Part shown: in pieces, positions 6,926 to 15,094 of the stretch
How the letters are laid out: every line of letters starts with the position of its first letter
Position numbering within the stretch: position 1 is the stretch's first letter
Source of the DNA: Kitasatospora purpeofusca
Lineage (GTDB): Bacteria; Actinomycetota; Actinomycetes; Streptomycetales; Streptomycetaceae
Direction of reading: 5' to 3'
DNA length: 64,000 bases
Assembly: GCF_000718025.1 (NCBI RefSeq)
Contig: NZ_JODS01000002.1
Coordinates: forward strand, 310,001 to 374,000
Notes under the pieces: generated by a model
Databases searched by the model: none
Seen by the model: only the letters and a program-made list of their open reading frames with translations
Told to the model about the DNA's origin: nothing
Made by a program: the position numbers and the translations under genes

Positions 6926-8545
6926 ATGAACAACCAGAAACGCCCGCTCGGTTGGTACGCCCCCGGTCGGCACCGCCCGACCGAGACGCTGTACCTGCTG
7001 ACCGTCCTCGTGCTCGTCGTCGAGGAGAGCCTCGCCCAGTGGCACATCCACGACCTCCCCGGGCGCCCGGTGCGCATCGCCGGGGCCGTCCTCGCCCCGC
7101 TCTCCCTGCTGCTGGCCCGCCGCCACCCGGTCGCCGCCGCCGTGCTCCCCGTACTCTTCAGCGGACTGCTGAACCGCGCCTTCCCCGGCCTGTTCAGCCT
7201 CTACCACCTGGCCTCGACTGGCCGCTCCGGCCCGGCACTCACCGCCGCGGTCGTGCTCGCCGGGCTCGGCGCGGTCCGGGCCGAGTCCCTCGCCGACTGG
7301 GCCGGCACCACCGGTTCCCAACTCCTGGTCGAGGCGGCCGTACTCTCCCTCGGGCTGTGGCTGCACGGGCGCCGCGTGCTGATCCGGACCCTGAACGCCA
7401 AGGTCGAGGCACTCGGCCGGGAGCGCGAACTCCGAGCCGAGCAGGCCCGCGCCGCCGAACGCGCCCGGATCGCCCGCGAGATGCACGACGTCCTCGCCCA
7501 CCGGCTCAGCCTCCTCGTCCTGCACGCCGGTGTGCTGCGCGACCGGGCCCAGGCCGGCACGGTGGCGGACGACCCGGAGCACCTCGCCCACCGCCTCGAA
7601 CTGCTCCGGGCCACGGCCGCCCGCTCGCTCGACGACCTGCGCGACGTTCTCGGCGCGCTCCGGGCCGATCCACCCGAACCGCCCGGTGACGCCGGACTGG
7701 CCGGACCGTCCGGTCCGGCCGGGGCGCCCGACAGCGTCCTCGCCGCCGCCGGGCGAGGGAGCGCGAGTACGGGCGCGAGTACGGGCGCGAGTACGGGCGC
7801 GAGTACGGGACCGGACGCCGAGCCGGGCCCCGCACCCCCTGAGGCAGGCGATGCGCTGCTCCCCGAGCTCGCCGTTCCCCGTCCACCCGCCGACTCCCGT
7901 CCGCCCGTCGCCGCGCCCGCGCTCCGCGACCTCGCCGAACTCGTCGCCGAGGCCACGGGCTCGGGCCAGCGAGTGGAACTGGCCCTCGCCGGCGACCCGG
8001 AGGACATCCCGACCACCCACCGGCTGGCCGTGCACCGGGTCGTCCAGGAGGCGTTGACCAACGCGCGCAAGTACGCGCACACCGCTCCGGTCACCGTCCG
8101 CGTCCGCTACGGCGCGCCCGCGACGACCGTCGAGGTGCTCAACGGTGCGGGTGGCCCGGCTCCGTCCGGTGCCTGCACCGGGAGCGGTTACGGCCTGGTC
8201 GGACTCGGCGAGCGGGTCGGCGCGCTCGGCGGGCACTTCGACGCAGGTCCCGACGGCCGGGGCGGGTTCCGTCTCGCCGCCCGTCTTCCGGCACCGGTCC
8301 GGCTCCCGGTCCGGCCCCCGCTCGGCCCGACTGCACGCGCGCCCGCCCGGACCGCCCGCCGGGCGGTCGACCCGCGCCCCGACCGGAACCCGGGCACCGC
8401 ACCCGCCGCACCGATCACACCTCCCACGCCTGCCACGCCCGCCCTACCGTCCGTCCCACCGGCCCACCCACGGCCCGGCCGGAGCCCCGCCCCGGCGGCC
8501 GCCGGCCCGCGGACCGGCCCGAACCCACCGAGCGAGGCGACGTGA
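6926..8545 (+). CDS. Sensor histidine kinase, NarL-partner type (HisKA_3)
   Basis: This 539-residue membrane kinase has four to five N-terminal hydrophobic segments (about 20-150). A dimerisation/phospho-acceptor helix contains R-I-A-R-E-M-H-D-V-L-A-H-R-L-S, in which the first His is phosphorylated. A HATPase domain follows, with the N box in V-Q-E-A-L-T-N-A-R-K-Y-A and the G box G-Y-G-L-V-G-L-G-E-R. Between them lies a disordered linker containing a 12-bp tandem repeat (S-T-G-A units). After the ATPase domain there is a Pro/Ala-rich tail of about 90 residues. The start follows a strong GGAAGGAGG. It overlaps its response regulator by 4 bases. Confidence 0.92.
   Translation: MNNQKRPLGWYAPGRHRPTETLYLLTVLVLVVEESLAQWHIHDLPGRPVRIAGAVLAPLSLLLARRHPVAAAVLPVLFSGLLNRAFPGLFSLYHLASTGRSGPALTAAVVLAGLGAVRAESLADWAGTTGSQLLVEAAVLSLGLWLHGRRVLIRTLNAKVEALGRERELRAEQARAAERARIAREMHDVLAHRLSLLVLHAGVLRDRAQAGTVADDPEHLAHRLELLRATAARSLDDLRDVLGALRADPPEPPGDAGLAGPSGPAGAPDSVLAAAGRGSASTGASTGASTGASTGPDAEPGPAPPEAGDALLPELAVPRPPADSRPPVAAPALRDLAELVAEATGSGQRVELALAGDPEDIPTTHRLAVHRVVQEALTNARKYAHTAPVTVRVRYGAPATTVEVLNGAGGPAPSGACTGSGYGLVGLGERVGALGGHFDAGPDGRGGFRLAARLPAPVRLPVRPPLGPTARAPARTARRAVDPRPDRNPGTAPAAPITPPTPATPALPSVPPAHPRPGRSPAPAAAGPRTGPNPPSEAT
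7761..7808 (+). repeat. 12-bp tandem repeat inside histidine kinase linker
   Basis: Four perfect copies of GCGCGAGTACGG lie in frame and encode repeated Ala-Ser-Thr-Gly between the phospho-acceptor and ATPase domains. Being a multiple of three, copy-number change would alter linker length without breaking the frame. Confidence 0.9.
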
Positions 8546-9201
8546 TCCGCACCATGGTGGTCGACGACGACGCGCTCGTCCGGCTCGGACTCGTCGACCT
8601 GCTCGCCCAGGACCCGGAGCTGACCGTGGTCGCCGAGGCCGCCGACGGACTGGAGGCCGTCGAACTCGCCGCCCGCCACCGCGTCGACGTCGCCCTGATG
8701 GACATCCGGATGCCCAGACTCGACGGCATCGCCGCGACCCGCCGGCTCCGCGCGCTGCCGGACGGTCCGCGCGTCATCGCGCTCACCACCTTCGACCTCG
8801 ACGAGTACGTCTACCGGGCGCTGGCGGCCGGTGCCGACGGCTTCCTGCTCAAGGACACCCCGCCCGCCGAGATCGCCCGCGCCGTCCACGTGGTCGCCGG
8901 CGGACAGGGCATGCTCCACCCGGCGGCCGCCCGCCGCCTCATCGACCGTTACCACCGCACCGGAGAGCCGCGCGCGGTCGCGGCCCGCGACCGCCTGGTG
9001 GGGCTCACACCGCGCGAGGGCGAGGTGCTGCGCGAAGTCGCCGTCGGCCGCTCCAACGCCGAGATCGCCGCCGTCCTCGGGATGCGCGAGAGCACGGTCA
9101 AGGCCCATGTCAGCCGGATCCTCACCGGGCTGGGGGTGGGCAACCGCGTCCAGGCGGCACTGCTCGCCCGGGACGCCGGGATCGTGGGCGACGGCGGCTG
9201 A
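8542..9201 (+). CDS. LuxR/NarL-family response regulator
   Basis: This 219-residue regulator has a receiver domain (acidic pocket V-V-D-D-D, phospho-acceptor Asp in A-L-M-D-I-R-M-P, Lys in L-L-K-D-T-P) and a C-terminal LuxR helix-turn-helix, L-T-P-R-E-G-E-V-L-R-E-V-A through I-A-A-V-L-G-M-R-E-S-T-V-K-A-H-V. The GTG start lies inside the kinase stop (GTGA overlap), so the pair is translationally coupled. Target genes are not evident; neither the divergent methyltransferase nor the downstream peptidase shows an obvious operator. Confidence 0.95.
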   Translation: MIRTMVVDDDALVRLGLVDLLAQDPELTVVAEAADGLEAVELAARHRVDVALMDIRMPRLDGIAATRRLRALPDGPRVIALTTFDLDEYVYRALAAGADGFLLKDTPPAEIARAVHVVAGGQGMLHPAAARRLIDRYHRTGEPRAVAARDRLVGLTPREGEVLREVAVGRSNAEIAAVLGMRESTVKAHVSRILTGLGVGNRVQAALLARDAGIVGDGG

Positions 9202-9841
9202 CCGACCGCCCTCCCCTCGTGCGACGATCCGTCCGCAGTCCTCCACCATCGCCTGGGAACACGGTGGTTTGCCCCGAACCGACCGCCCCCGGATCAGCGT
9301 CGCGCGGTAGTCGACGCCGTTCCGCCGTCACCCATCTGGCTTGGAAAAGGCGCGCCTTGGCGTCCTGTGCTGCCGAACCACGGCCCCGGGTCCATGGTGG
9401 AGGTGGGCGCGATCCGGCGACCGCGCCCGCGCGCCGAGCCGGGTTCGCACGCCGTGCGCCGACCGCCGTTCAGCGGCCGGACGACGGGGGCGGATCCCGA
9501 CCCCGGCACGCTGGGAGCAGGGCCACCTCGCAGGAAACCGAACGGTTCTTCTAGGCTCACATCTCGGCTTCCCTGTGGTGGTGCGTCGTTCTGCGCCCGC
9601 CGCAAGGGAAGCCGCCGTCCACGGAGGCTCCGGGACGATCGGGGCCACCGGATCGAGCGAGGAGGACGCACATGCCACACACGCCGCCCAGCCGTTCCAG
9701 CGCACTTGGAACGGACGGACCCTCTTGGTGTCCCGCCGTCACAGCCGGGCCTGTCGGCCCGGTGACCTGGCCGGGGCGGACCGGCCGCCCCGGCCGATCC
9801 GCGCGGCCGCTGTATACCGGCGGCGGCCGCGGAGGCAAGCG
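9202..9841. other. 640-base spacer without a supported gene
   Basis: Several open frames cross this stretch on both strands, but none has a ribosome-binding site with family-like protein sequence. The composition is ordinary GC-rich spacer. Near its end lie TATACC (about 9812-9819) and the GGAGG (9831-9835) that serves the downstream peptidase. The peptidase promoter is likely in the last 200 bases. Confidence 0.5.
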
Positions 9842-11497
9842 TTGAGTCCTCAAGCCGTCCGCCCCGCCACTTCCGCGGCAAGCCCCGTGGCCGCCGCGAC
9901 CGCTGTCCCTGCCGCTGCCCCGGTGGCCGTCGCCGCCAGCACGATCACCGCCCCGACCGCCCCGACCGCCTCGACCCCTGCGGCCTCGAAGGCCACGGCC
10001 GGCTCCGCCGCCGCGAACGGCGTCACCGCGAACGGCGTCACCGCGAACGCCGCCACCACCACGACGGTCACCACGACGACGTCCGGCGCCACCACTGCCG
10101 CCGTCGCCACGACAGCAGTCACCACTGCCTTCGCCCCCGTCGAGCCGACCAGGACCGCCGGCGCCGCAACAGCCCCGGCCGCCCCCGGCACGACCGTGAG
10201 AACCGGCACCGCCCGAACCGCCCTCGCCCCGGCCGCCCCCACATCCGCCGCCGCGACACCCACCGCAGCGGCCCCCCACACTCCGGCCGTCCCCGACAGC
10301 GAGGGCCAACCAGGCCCCACCGCCGCTCTCCCCGGTCTGCCCCAGGCCCTGTCCACCCGCGCCCGCACCCTCGCCGGAGCCGTCCGGCGACGCTGCGCGG
10401 ACCTGGCCCGGATCGAGTCCCCCAGTGGCGACGCACCCCGACTCGACGCCCTTGCCGAGGAGTTGGCCGCCGGATTCCGGGCCACCGGCGCCACCGTCCA
10501 TCGCGAACCGGGTCCGGCCGGCGACCACCTCGTCCTCCAATGGGAGGGCCGCGACGAAAGCCTGCCGCACCTCCTAGTGGTCGGTCACCACGACACCGTC
10601 TGGCCGGCCGGAATCCTCAACGACTGGCCGGTCACCGAGCAGGACGGCACCCTGAGCGGGCCCGGCGTGGTCGACATGAAGGGCGGACTCGCCATCCTGG
10701 AGGGCGCTTTCGCCCTGCTCGCCGACCTCGGCCAACGCCCCCACCGCACGGTCCGCCTGGTCGTGGTCTCCGACGAGGAGGTCGGAAGCCCGGACGGCAG
10801 GCGCCTGGTCGAACGCCAACTGCGCGACGCCGCGGCCGTACTCGGCCTCGAACCGCCCCACCCGGACGGTCGGCTCAAGACCGCCCGCCGCGGCTCCACC
10901 CGGGTGCGGCTCACCGTCACCGGGCGCGAGGCGCACGCCGGCAACGACGCCGCGGACGGCGTCTCGGCAGTGGACGAACTGGTCGACCAGCTAGTCGCCG
11001 TCCGCGGCCTGACCAGCCTCCCCGGCACCGAGCTGAACGCGGGCCGGATCAGCGGCGGCAGCCGGGCCAACGTCGTGGCGGGCCGGGCCGAGGCGGAACT
11101 CGGTCTGCGCTTCTCCACCACCGAGGCGCAGCGCCGGACCCTCGACAACCTCGCCCGCCTGACCGCGCTGCGGCCGGGCGCACGGGTGCGGACCGAGGTA
11201 CTGTCCAGCCGCCCGGCCTGGCCCGAGCGGTCCGCGAACCCGCTGCTGCGCCACGTCCGTTCGCTCGCGGCGGTGCTCGGACAGCAGTTGGACGGCGGTC
11301 CGGCGGGCGGGGCGGGCGACACCAACCTGCCGGGCTCGCGCGGACTCCCCACGCTCGACGGCTTCGGCGCCGTCGGTGGAGGCGCGCACGCCCGGCACGA
11401 GCACATCCGGATCGACCAGCTGGCACCGAGGATCGCCCTGCTCGCGGCGCTCCTCGCCGTTCCGCTCCCGCGGTTGCGCGACCGCTCGGAGGGGTGA
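9842..11497 (+). CDS. M20-family metallopeptidase (CPG2/ArgE-like) with Ala/Thr-rich N-terminal extension
   Basis: This 551-residue two-zinc exopeptidase/deacylase is of the M20 clan. Metal-site motifs are H-H-D-T-V-W-P, G-P-G-V-V-D-M-K-G-G-L and V-S-D-E-E-V-G-S; a dimerisation lid follows, and the C-terminal metal His lies in A-H-A-R-H-E-H. I place the start at a TTG because a perfect GGAGG sits six bases upstream of it, although the frame is open further up. The first 150 or so residues are low-complexity Ala/Thr/Pro without a signal peptide, which is unusual for this family. It stands alone between a two-component system and a convergent ArsR gene. Likely substrates are N-acyl amino acids or folate-like glutamates. 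Confidence 0.85.
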   Translation: MSPQAVRPATSAASPVAAATAVPAAAPVAVAASTITAPTAPTASTPAASKATAGSAAANGVTANGVTANAATTTTVTTTTSGATTAAVATTAVTTAFAPVEPTRTAGAATAPAAPGTTVRTGTARTALAPAAPTSAAATPTAAAPHTPAVPDSEGQPGPTAALPGLPQALSTRARTLAGAVRRRCADLARIESPSGDAPRLDALAEELAAGFRATGATVHREPGPAGDHLVLQWEGRDESLPHLLVVGHHDTVWPAGILNDWPVTEQDGTLSGPGVVDMKGGLAILEGAFALLADLGQRPHRTVRLVVVSDEEVGSPDGRRLVERQLRDAAAVLGLEPPHPDGRLKTARRGSTRVRLTVTGREAHAGNDAADGVSAVDELVDQLVAVRGLTSLPGTELNAGRISGGSRANVVAGRAEAELGLRFSTTEAQRRTLDNLARLTALRPGARVRTEVLSSRPAWPERSANPLLRHVRSLAAVLGQQLDGGPAGGAGDTNLPGSRGLPTLDGFGAVGGGAHARHEHIRIDQLAPRIALLAALLAVPLPRLRDRSEG

Positions 11498-11598
11498 CCC
11501 TCGGAGGGTGACAGCTAGGAGGCGTGACGGGGCTCGGTGTCCCGGCCGGTGACGGCTGAGGACTGACCGTGGACCGTCGACGGACAGCCGACGGCGGT

Positions 11599-11634
11599 CG
11601 ACGGCTGGCAGATTGTGAAATCTGTCAGCCGTCG
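11599..11634. terminator. 16-bp stem hairpin between convergent genes
   Basis: Arms at 11599-11614 and 11619-11634 pair over 16 bp with one mismatch around a GTGA loop. It lies between the peptidase stop and the ArsR gene stop, so it can act as a bidirectional terminator, though there is no T-run. Its inner part (CAGATT / AATCTG) is the same core as the palindrome at 4745 and the one at 55934. Confidence 0.6.
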
Positions 11635-11639
11635 GCCGT

Positions 11640-12239
11640 TCAGTGCGTCCCGGCTTCCCCTCCGGTGTCCGCGAGCAGCGGGAAGAGCCGGGTGACCGCC
11701 GCGACGGGGCGGGTCCCGGTGTGCGGTTCGCGCTGCCGGTAGGGCGCGAGCAGGGCGCGGACGGCGGCGCCGAGGTCGGCGAGTTCGTCGCTGGTGAGGT
11801 GCAGGACGTCGCTGGAGGTCTGGTCCCGCTGCCATTCGGCTGGCGCGGCGGACCGGTTGGCGAGCCAGTGGCGGTAGCTGCCGTCCTCCAGCTCGGTCGC
11901 CAGCTCGGGCGTCAGGTCGCTGCCGGTCCGGCCGGCTCCCGGCGTACCCGACTCGGGAGGCATCAGCGACCCCTCCCATCGCAGCCGCCACGGACGGGAA
12001 CGGCCGTCCACGGTCGGCGCCTCCTCGACCAGTCCGTACCGGGCCAGCTGCCGGAGGTGGAAGGAGCAGGTTCCGGAACTCTGGTGGATCATCTGCGCGG
12101 CCTGGTTCGCGGTGATGCTGCCCCACTCGGCGATCAGGTCGAGCAGTGCGGCGCGGACCGCGTGCTGCGGCAGCGGCCGGGAGGGCGCCCCGGTCTGGAG
12201 GGCGGCCGGTTCGGCGGGAGTGTTGTTGTGGATGGTCAC
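11640..12239 (-). CDS. ArsR-type winged-helix transcriptional regulator
   Basis: This 199-residue regulator has a winged helix-turn-helix near residues 25-75 (I-T-A-N-Q-A-A-Q-M-I-H-Q-S-S-G-T-C-S-F-H-L-R-Q-L-A-R-Y-G-L-V), typical of the HTH_20/ArsR type. A longer helical C-terminal half lacks metal-binding Cys clusters. The GTG at 12239 is chosen because GGAGG lies nine bases upstream. A longer frame runs to 12602 but crosses repeated palindromes. The CTTTGCAAAG palindrome starts on the start codon itself, and two more copies cover the ribosome site and promoter. Tight autorepression is therefore likely. The C-terminal domain may sense a small molecule; the ligand is unknown. Confidence 0.88.
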   Translation of the reverse strand: MTIHNNTPAEPAALQTGAPSRPLPQHAVRAALLDLIAEWGSITANQAAQMIHQSSGTCSFHLRQLARYGLVEEAPTVDGRSRPWRLRWEGSLMPPESGTPGAGRTGSDLTPELATELEDGSYRHWLANRSAAPAEWQRDQTSSDVLHLTSDELADLGAAVRALLAPYRQREPHTGTRPVAAVTRLFPLLADTGGEAGTH

Positions 12240-12276
12240 TTTGCAAAGCCTCCGCTTTGCAAAGTTCTTTGGCAAG
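12239..12276. promoter_or_regulatory. CTTTGCAAAG operators at ArsR start
   Basis: Perfect 10-bp palindromes CTTTGCAAAG lie at 12239-12248 and 12255-12264 (centres 16 bp apart), with a degenerate copy CTTTGGCAAG at 12267-12276. They overlap the start codon and Shine-Dalgarno of the ArsR gene, as expected for an autoregulatory operator. Confidence 0.8.
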
Positions 12277-12370
12277 TCCGGATCGCACGATCCGTGGCCG
12301 GGCCAGTGTTTGCCATGCATGCACGGCCACCAGTGGCGTGCGCGGGGGCGCTCGCGACCGCCTTCCCACA

Positions 12371-12396
12371 CTTTGCAAAGTGCACACTTTGCAAAG
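12371..12396. promoter_or_regulatory. Second pair of CTTTGCAAAG operators
   Basis: Two perfect CTTTGCAAAG copies lie at 12371-12380 and 12387-12396, again with centres 16 bp apart, and extend into a near-perfect palindrome with flanking CACA/TGTG. They are 130 bases upstream of the ArsR start and 320 bases upstream of the deformylase gene. Confidence 0.8.
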
Positions 12397-12451
12397 TGTG
12401 GGAGAGTGACGAGCAGTGGAGCCGACGCCGGATCGCCGGTGCCGGCTCCTG

Positions 12452-12485
12452 CGCGCCACGGTGCCGCATCGGGCACCGTGGCGCG
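12452..12485. terminator. 14-bp perfect hairpin in spacer
   Basis: Arms CGCGCCACGGTGCC (12452-12465) and its reverse complement (12472-12485) flank a 6-base loop. It lies between the CTTTGCAAAG operators and the CAG-rich repeat tract. No U-run follows. It could be an insulating hairpin or part of the deformylase leader. Confidence 0.45.
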
Positions 12486-12486
12486 G

Positions 12487-12640
12487 AGAACGCAGCAACC
12501 CAGCAGTGCAGCAACCCGGCAATGCAGCAACCCAACAACGCGGCAGCGCAGCAGCCCAACAACGCAGCAACGCAGCAACGCAGCAGCGCAGCAGCGCAAC
12601 AACGCGGCAATGCCGGAACCCGGCCCTGCAGCAACCCGGC
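12487..12640. repeat. Degenerate GCAGCAAC(C/G) repeat tract
   Basis: About 150 bases are built from reshuffled units such as GCAGCAACCC, GCAGCAACGC and GCAACAACGC. It breaks the local GC-rich codon pattern and would encode Gln/Asn/Ala/Pro runs in any frame. It lies upstream of the deformylase gene and probably forms part of its leader. Confidence 0.75.
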
Positions 12641-12718
12641 AGCGCAGGAGTGCGGCACGCGGGACTGCCGGACCGCAGTGGCACGGAAGCCGCAGGCATC
12701 ACGGAGGGGGAGAAGAGC

Positions 12719-13429
12719 ATGGCGCGACGCGAGTCGGTGGAGCGGGCTGAGCGGGCGGGGCGGGTGGAGCCGGTCCGGGGGCAGGTGAGGGTGCAGGGCG
12801 AGGTGCGGGCGTCCTACCCGGAGGTGCCGCCGGAGGCGTTGCGGGGCGAGGTGCGGCGGGTCACCGTCGTCGGGGAGGACGTGTTGCACCGCCGGTGCCG
12901 GGACGTGGCGGAGGAGGAGTTCGGCACGCCCGCGCTGGCGCGGCTGGTCGACGACATGTTCGCCACCATGCGGGTCGCCGAGGGGGCCGGGCTGGCCGCG
13001 AACCAGGTCGGCGTCGACCTCCAGCTCTTCGTCTGGGACTGCTTCGACGAGGACGGCGTCCGGCACGTCGGCCACATCCTCAACCCGGTGCTCGACGAGT
13101 TGCCCGCCGGGGCGAGGCGGCTGGTCGAGGCGGAGGAGGGTTGTCTCTCCGTCCCCGGTCCGTACGCGGTCCTGGCCCGGCCGGACCGGGCGGTGGTCCG
13201 GGGCCGGGACCTGGACGGCCGGCCGCTGGTCGTCGAGGGGAGCGGCTACTTCGCGCGCTGCCTCCAGCACGAGGCCGACCATCTGGGCGGCGGCCTCTAC
13301 ATCGACCGCCTCGCCGCCCGGGAGCGGCGCGCGGCGCTGCGTCGCATGGAGGAGCGCAAGGCGGAGGTGTTCGCCGGGCGGGCCGTTCGCGCCGAGGAGC
13401 TGGCCGCCCTGCGCCGGGCGTCGGCCTGA
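12719..13429 (+). CDS. def: Peptide deformylase
   Basis: This 236-residue Fe/Zn enzyme removes the formyl group from nascent N-terminal Met. All three family motifs are present: G-A-G-L-A-A-N-Q-V-G, E-E-G-C-L-S-V-P with the metal Cys, and C-L-Q-H-E-A-D-H-L with both metal His and the catalytic Glu. The ATG follows GGAGGGGG, and about 40 residues precede the deformylase fold. The frame is open upstream to 12416, but that part translates the repeat tract. The enzyme is cytoplasmic. Streptomycetes usually carry several copies, and this one is not in the usual fmt/priA neighbourhood. Confidence 0.95.
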   Translation: MARRESVERAERAGRVEPVRGQVRVQGEVRASYPEVPPEALRGEVRRVTVVGEDVLHRRCRDVAEEEFGTPALARLVDDMFATMRVAEGAGLAANQVGVDLQLFVWDCFDEDGVRHVGHILNPVLDELPAGARRLVEAEEGCLSVPGPYAVLARPDRAVVRGRDLDGRPLVVEGSGYFARCLQHEADHLGGGLYIDRLAARERRAALRRMEERKAEVFAGRAVRAEELAALRRASA

Positions 13430-13448
13430 CCCGGGCCCTCCGCGCCGT

Positions 13449-13481
13449 CGGCGGGTGACCGGCGGGTGACCGGCGGGTGAC
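13449..13481. repeat. Three 11-bp tandem copies after deformylase
   Basis: CGGCGGGTGAC is repeated three times without a mismatch, directly after the deformylase stop. It places a series of TGA codons in successive frames. Confidence 0.9.
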
Positions 13482-13504
13482 CTGCGGCGACGCGGTCCAC
13501 TCGG

Positions 13505-13536
13505 CCGGGCCCGAGCCCCCAGGGGCCCGGGCCCGG
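13505..13536. terminator. GC-rich hairpin downstream of deformylase
   Basis: A 15-bp stem (13505-13519 with 13522-13536, one mismatch) and a 2-base loop form a very stable hairpin 75 bases after the deformylase stop. There is no T-run, as is common for actinobacterial terminators. It separates the deformylase from the paa operon. Confidence 0.6.
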
Positions 13537-13655
13537 CCGCTGTCCGTCCCGGGACCGCCTTGCCCGTCCCCGAGTCGCCGCCCCGTCCCCGGGTCCGCCG
13601 CCCCGACATCGGCGGTGCTCCCTTGTCAGTCGACCGTCCCACCGCGCACAATGGT

Positions 13656-13677
13656 ACCGACCGAACGGTCAGTCGGT
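13656..13677. promoter_or_regulatory. Candidate TetR/PaaR operator before paaA
   Basis: A 22-bp imperfect palindrome reads from ACCGAC to GTCGGT with an internal CGGTC, 49 bases upstream of paaA. It has the ACCGAC...GTCGGT shape of actinobacterial PaaR (TetR-family) sites. No TetR gene adjoins the operon, so the regulator would act from elsewhere. Assignment by similarity of pattern only. Confidence 0.55.
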
Positions 13678-13725
13678 TGGCGGCCCGCCGACGGGTGGGG
13701 ACACAGGCAGCGAAAGGGGACCGTG

Positions 13726-14787
13726 GTGACAGCAGAGGTGGCCGAGCGGCCCGGGGCATCGCCCGAGGAGGCGTTCGAGGCCGTCATCGCCGCGGAGCAG
13801 CGCATCGAGCCCCGCGACTGGATGCCCGACGCCTACCGGGCGACCCTCGTCCGCCAGATCGCCCAGCACGCCCACTCCGAGATCATCGGCATGCAGCCCG
13901 AGGGCAACTGGCTCACCCGGGCCCCCTCCCTGCGGCGCAAGGCGATCCTGCTCGCGAAGGCCCAGGACGAGGCCGGCCACGGCCTGTACCTCTACGCCGC
14001 CGCCGAGACCCTCGGCGTGGACCGCGCCGAACTCACGGAGAAGCTGATCTCCGGCCGCCAGAAGTACTCCTCGATCTTCAACTACCCGACCCTCACCTTC
14101 GCCGACGTCGGTGTGATCGGCTGGCTGGTCGACGGCGCCGCGATCTGCAACCAGGTCCCGCTCTGCCGCTGCAGCTACGGCCCGTACGCGCGCGCCATGG
14201 TCCGGATCTGCAAGGAGGAGTCCTTCCACCAGCGGCAGGGCTACGAGCTGCTGATGACGCTGATGCGCGGCACCGAGGCCCAGCGGCGGATGGTCCAGGA
14301 CGCGGTGGACCGCTGGTGGTGGCCGTCGCTGATGATGTTCGGCCCTTCGGACGCCGCCTCGCCGAACACCGCCCGTTCGATGGCCTGGCGGATCAAGCGG
14401 CACACCAACGACGAGCTGCGGCAGCGCTTCGTCGACATGACCGTGCCGCAGGCCGAGCACCTCGGCGTCACCCTCCCCGACCCCGGCATGAGCTGGAACG
14501 AGGAGCGCGGCAGCTGGGACTTCGGCGAGCCGGACTGGTCGGAGCTGAACCGGGTCATCCAGGGCCAGGGCCCGTGCAACGCCCAGCGGGTGGATCGGCG
14601 GCGGGCCGCCCACGAGGAGGGCGCGTGGGTGCGCGAGGCCGCCACCGCGTACGCGGAGAAGCGTCGCGCCGAGGCCGGCGCGAGCGCCGGGACGGACGCG
14701 AGTACCAGGACGCACGCGGCTACGGCGACAAACGCGGCTGCAGAGCCGGACGCCGGTACGAAGACGGAACAGGAGAACGGAAAGTGA
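13726..14787 (+). CDS. paaA: 1,2-phenylacetyl-CoA epoxidase, catalytic subunit PaaA
   Basis: This 353-residue ferritin-like di-iron oxygenase subunit forms ring-1,2-epoxyphenylacetyl-CoA with O2. Di-iron ligand motifs are seen in A-H-S-E-I-I-G, A-Q-D-E-A-G-H (ExxH) and C-K-E-E-S-F-H (ExxH). The Pro/Trp-rich C-terminal part S-W-N-E-E-R-G-S-W-D-F-G-E-P-D-W is typical. AGGGG lies six bases before the GTG at 13726; the adjacent GTG at 13723 is possible. The last 45 residues are a Thr/Ala-rich tail. It is the first gene of paaABCDE and overlaps paaB by 4 bases. Confidence 0.95.
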   Translation: MTAEVAERPGASPEEAFEAVIAAEQRIEPRDWMPDAYRATLVRQIAQHAHSEIIGMQPEGNWLTRAPSLRRKAILLAKAQDEAGHGLYLYAAAETLGVDRAELTEKLISGRQKYSSIFNYPTLTFADVGVIGWLVDGAAICNQVPLCRCSYGPYARAMVRICKEESFHQRQGYELLMTLMRGTEAQRRMVQDAVDRWWWPSLMMFGPSDAASPNTARSMAWRIKRHTNDELRQRFVDMTVPQAEHLGVTLPDPGMSWNEERGSWDFGEPDWSELNRVIQGQGPCNAQRVDRRRAAHEEGAWVREAATAYAEKRRAEAGASAGTDASTRTHAATATNAAAEPDAGTKTEQENGK

Positions 14788-15077
14788 CCGAGTCCAAGGC
14801 CGGCTGGCCGCTCTACGAGGTGTTCGTGCGCCCCCGGCGGGGCCTGAACCACGTGCACGTCGGCTCCCTGCACGCGGCCGACGACCGGATGGCGCTGCTC
14901 GCCGCCCGCGACCTCTACACCCGCCGCAACGAGGGCGTCAGCCTCTGGGTGGTCCGCTCCGACGCGATCACCGCGTCCACCCCGGACGAGCGCGACCCGT
15001 TCTTCGCGCCCAGCGGCGACAAGGTCTACCGCCACCCGACCTTCTACGACATCCCCGAGGATGTCCCGCACATCTGA
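14784..15077 (+). CDS. paaB: 1,2-phenylacetyl-CoA epoxidase subunit PaaB
   Basis: This 97-residue non-catalytic subunit stabilises the PaaABC assembly. Family sequence is clear: W-P-L-Y-E-V-F-V-R-P-R-R-G-L-N-H-V-H-V-G-S-L-H-A near the N-terminus and H-P-T-F-Y-D-I-P-E at the C-terminus. The GTG overlaps the paaA stop (GTGA), so translation is coupled. Length is usual. Confidence 0.95.
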   Translation: MTESKAGWPLYEVFVRPRRGLNHVHVGSLHAADDRMALLAARDLYTRRNEGVSLWVVRSDAITASTPDERDPFFAPSGDKVYRHPTFYDIPEDVPHI

Positions 15078-15094
15078 CCGGGAGCAGCCGAACC

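Noticed and set aside
9294..9881. Frames in the spacer before the M20 peptidase
   Set aside because: No conserved protein sequence and no ribosome-binding site; both strands are equally open.
12487..12640. CRISPR-like repeats
   Set aside because: Units are short, overlapping and degenerate with no spacers of regular length and no cas genes.
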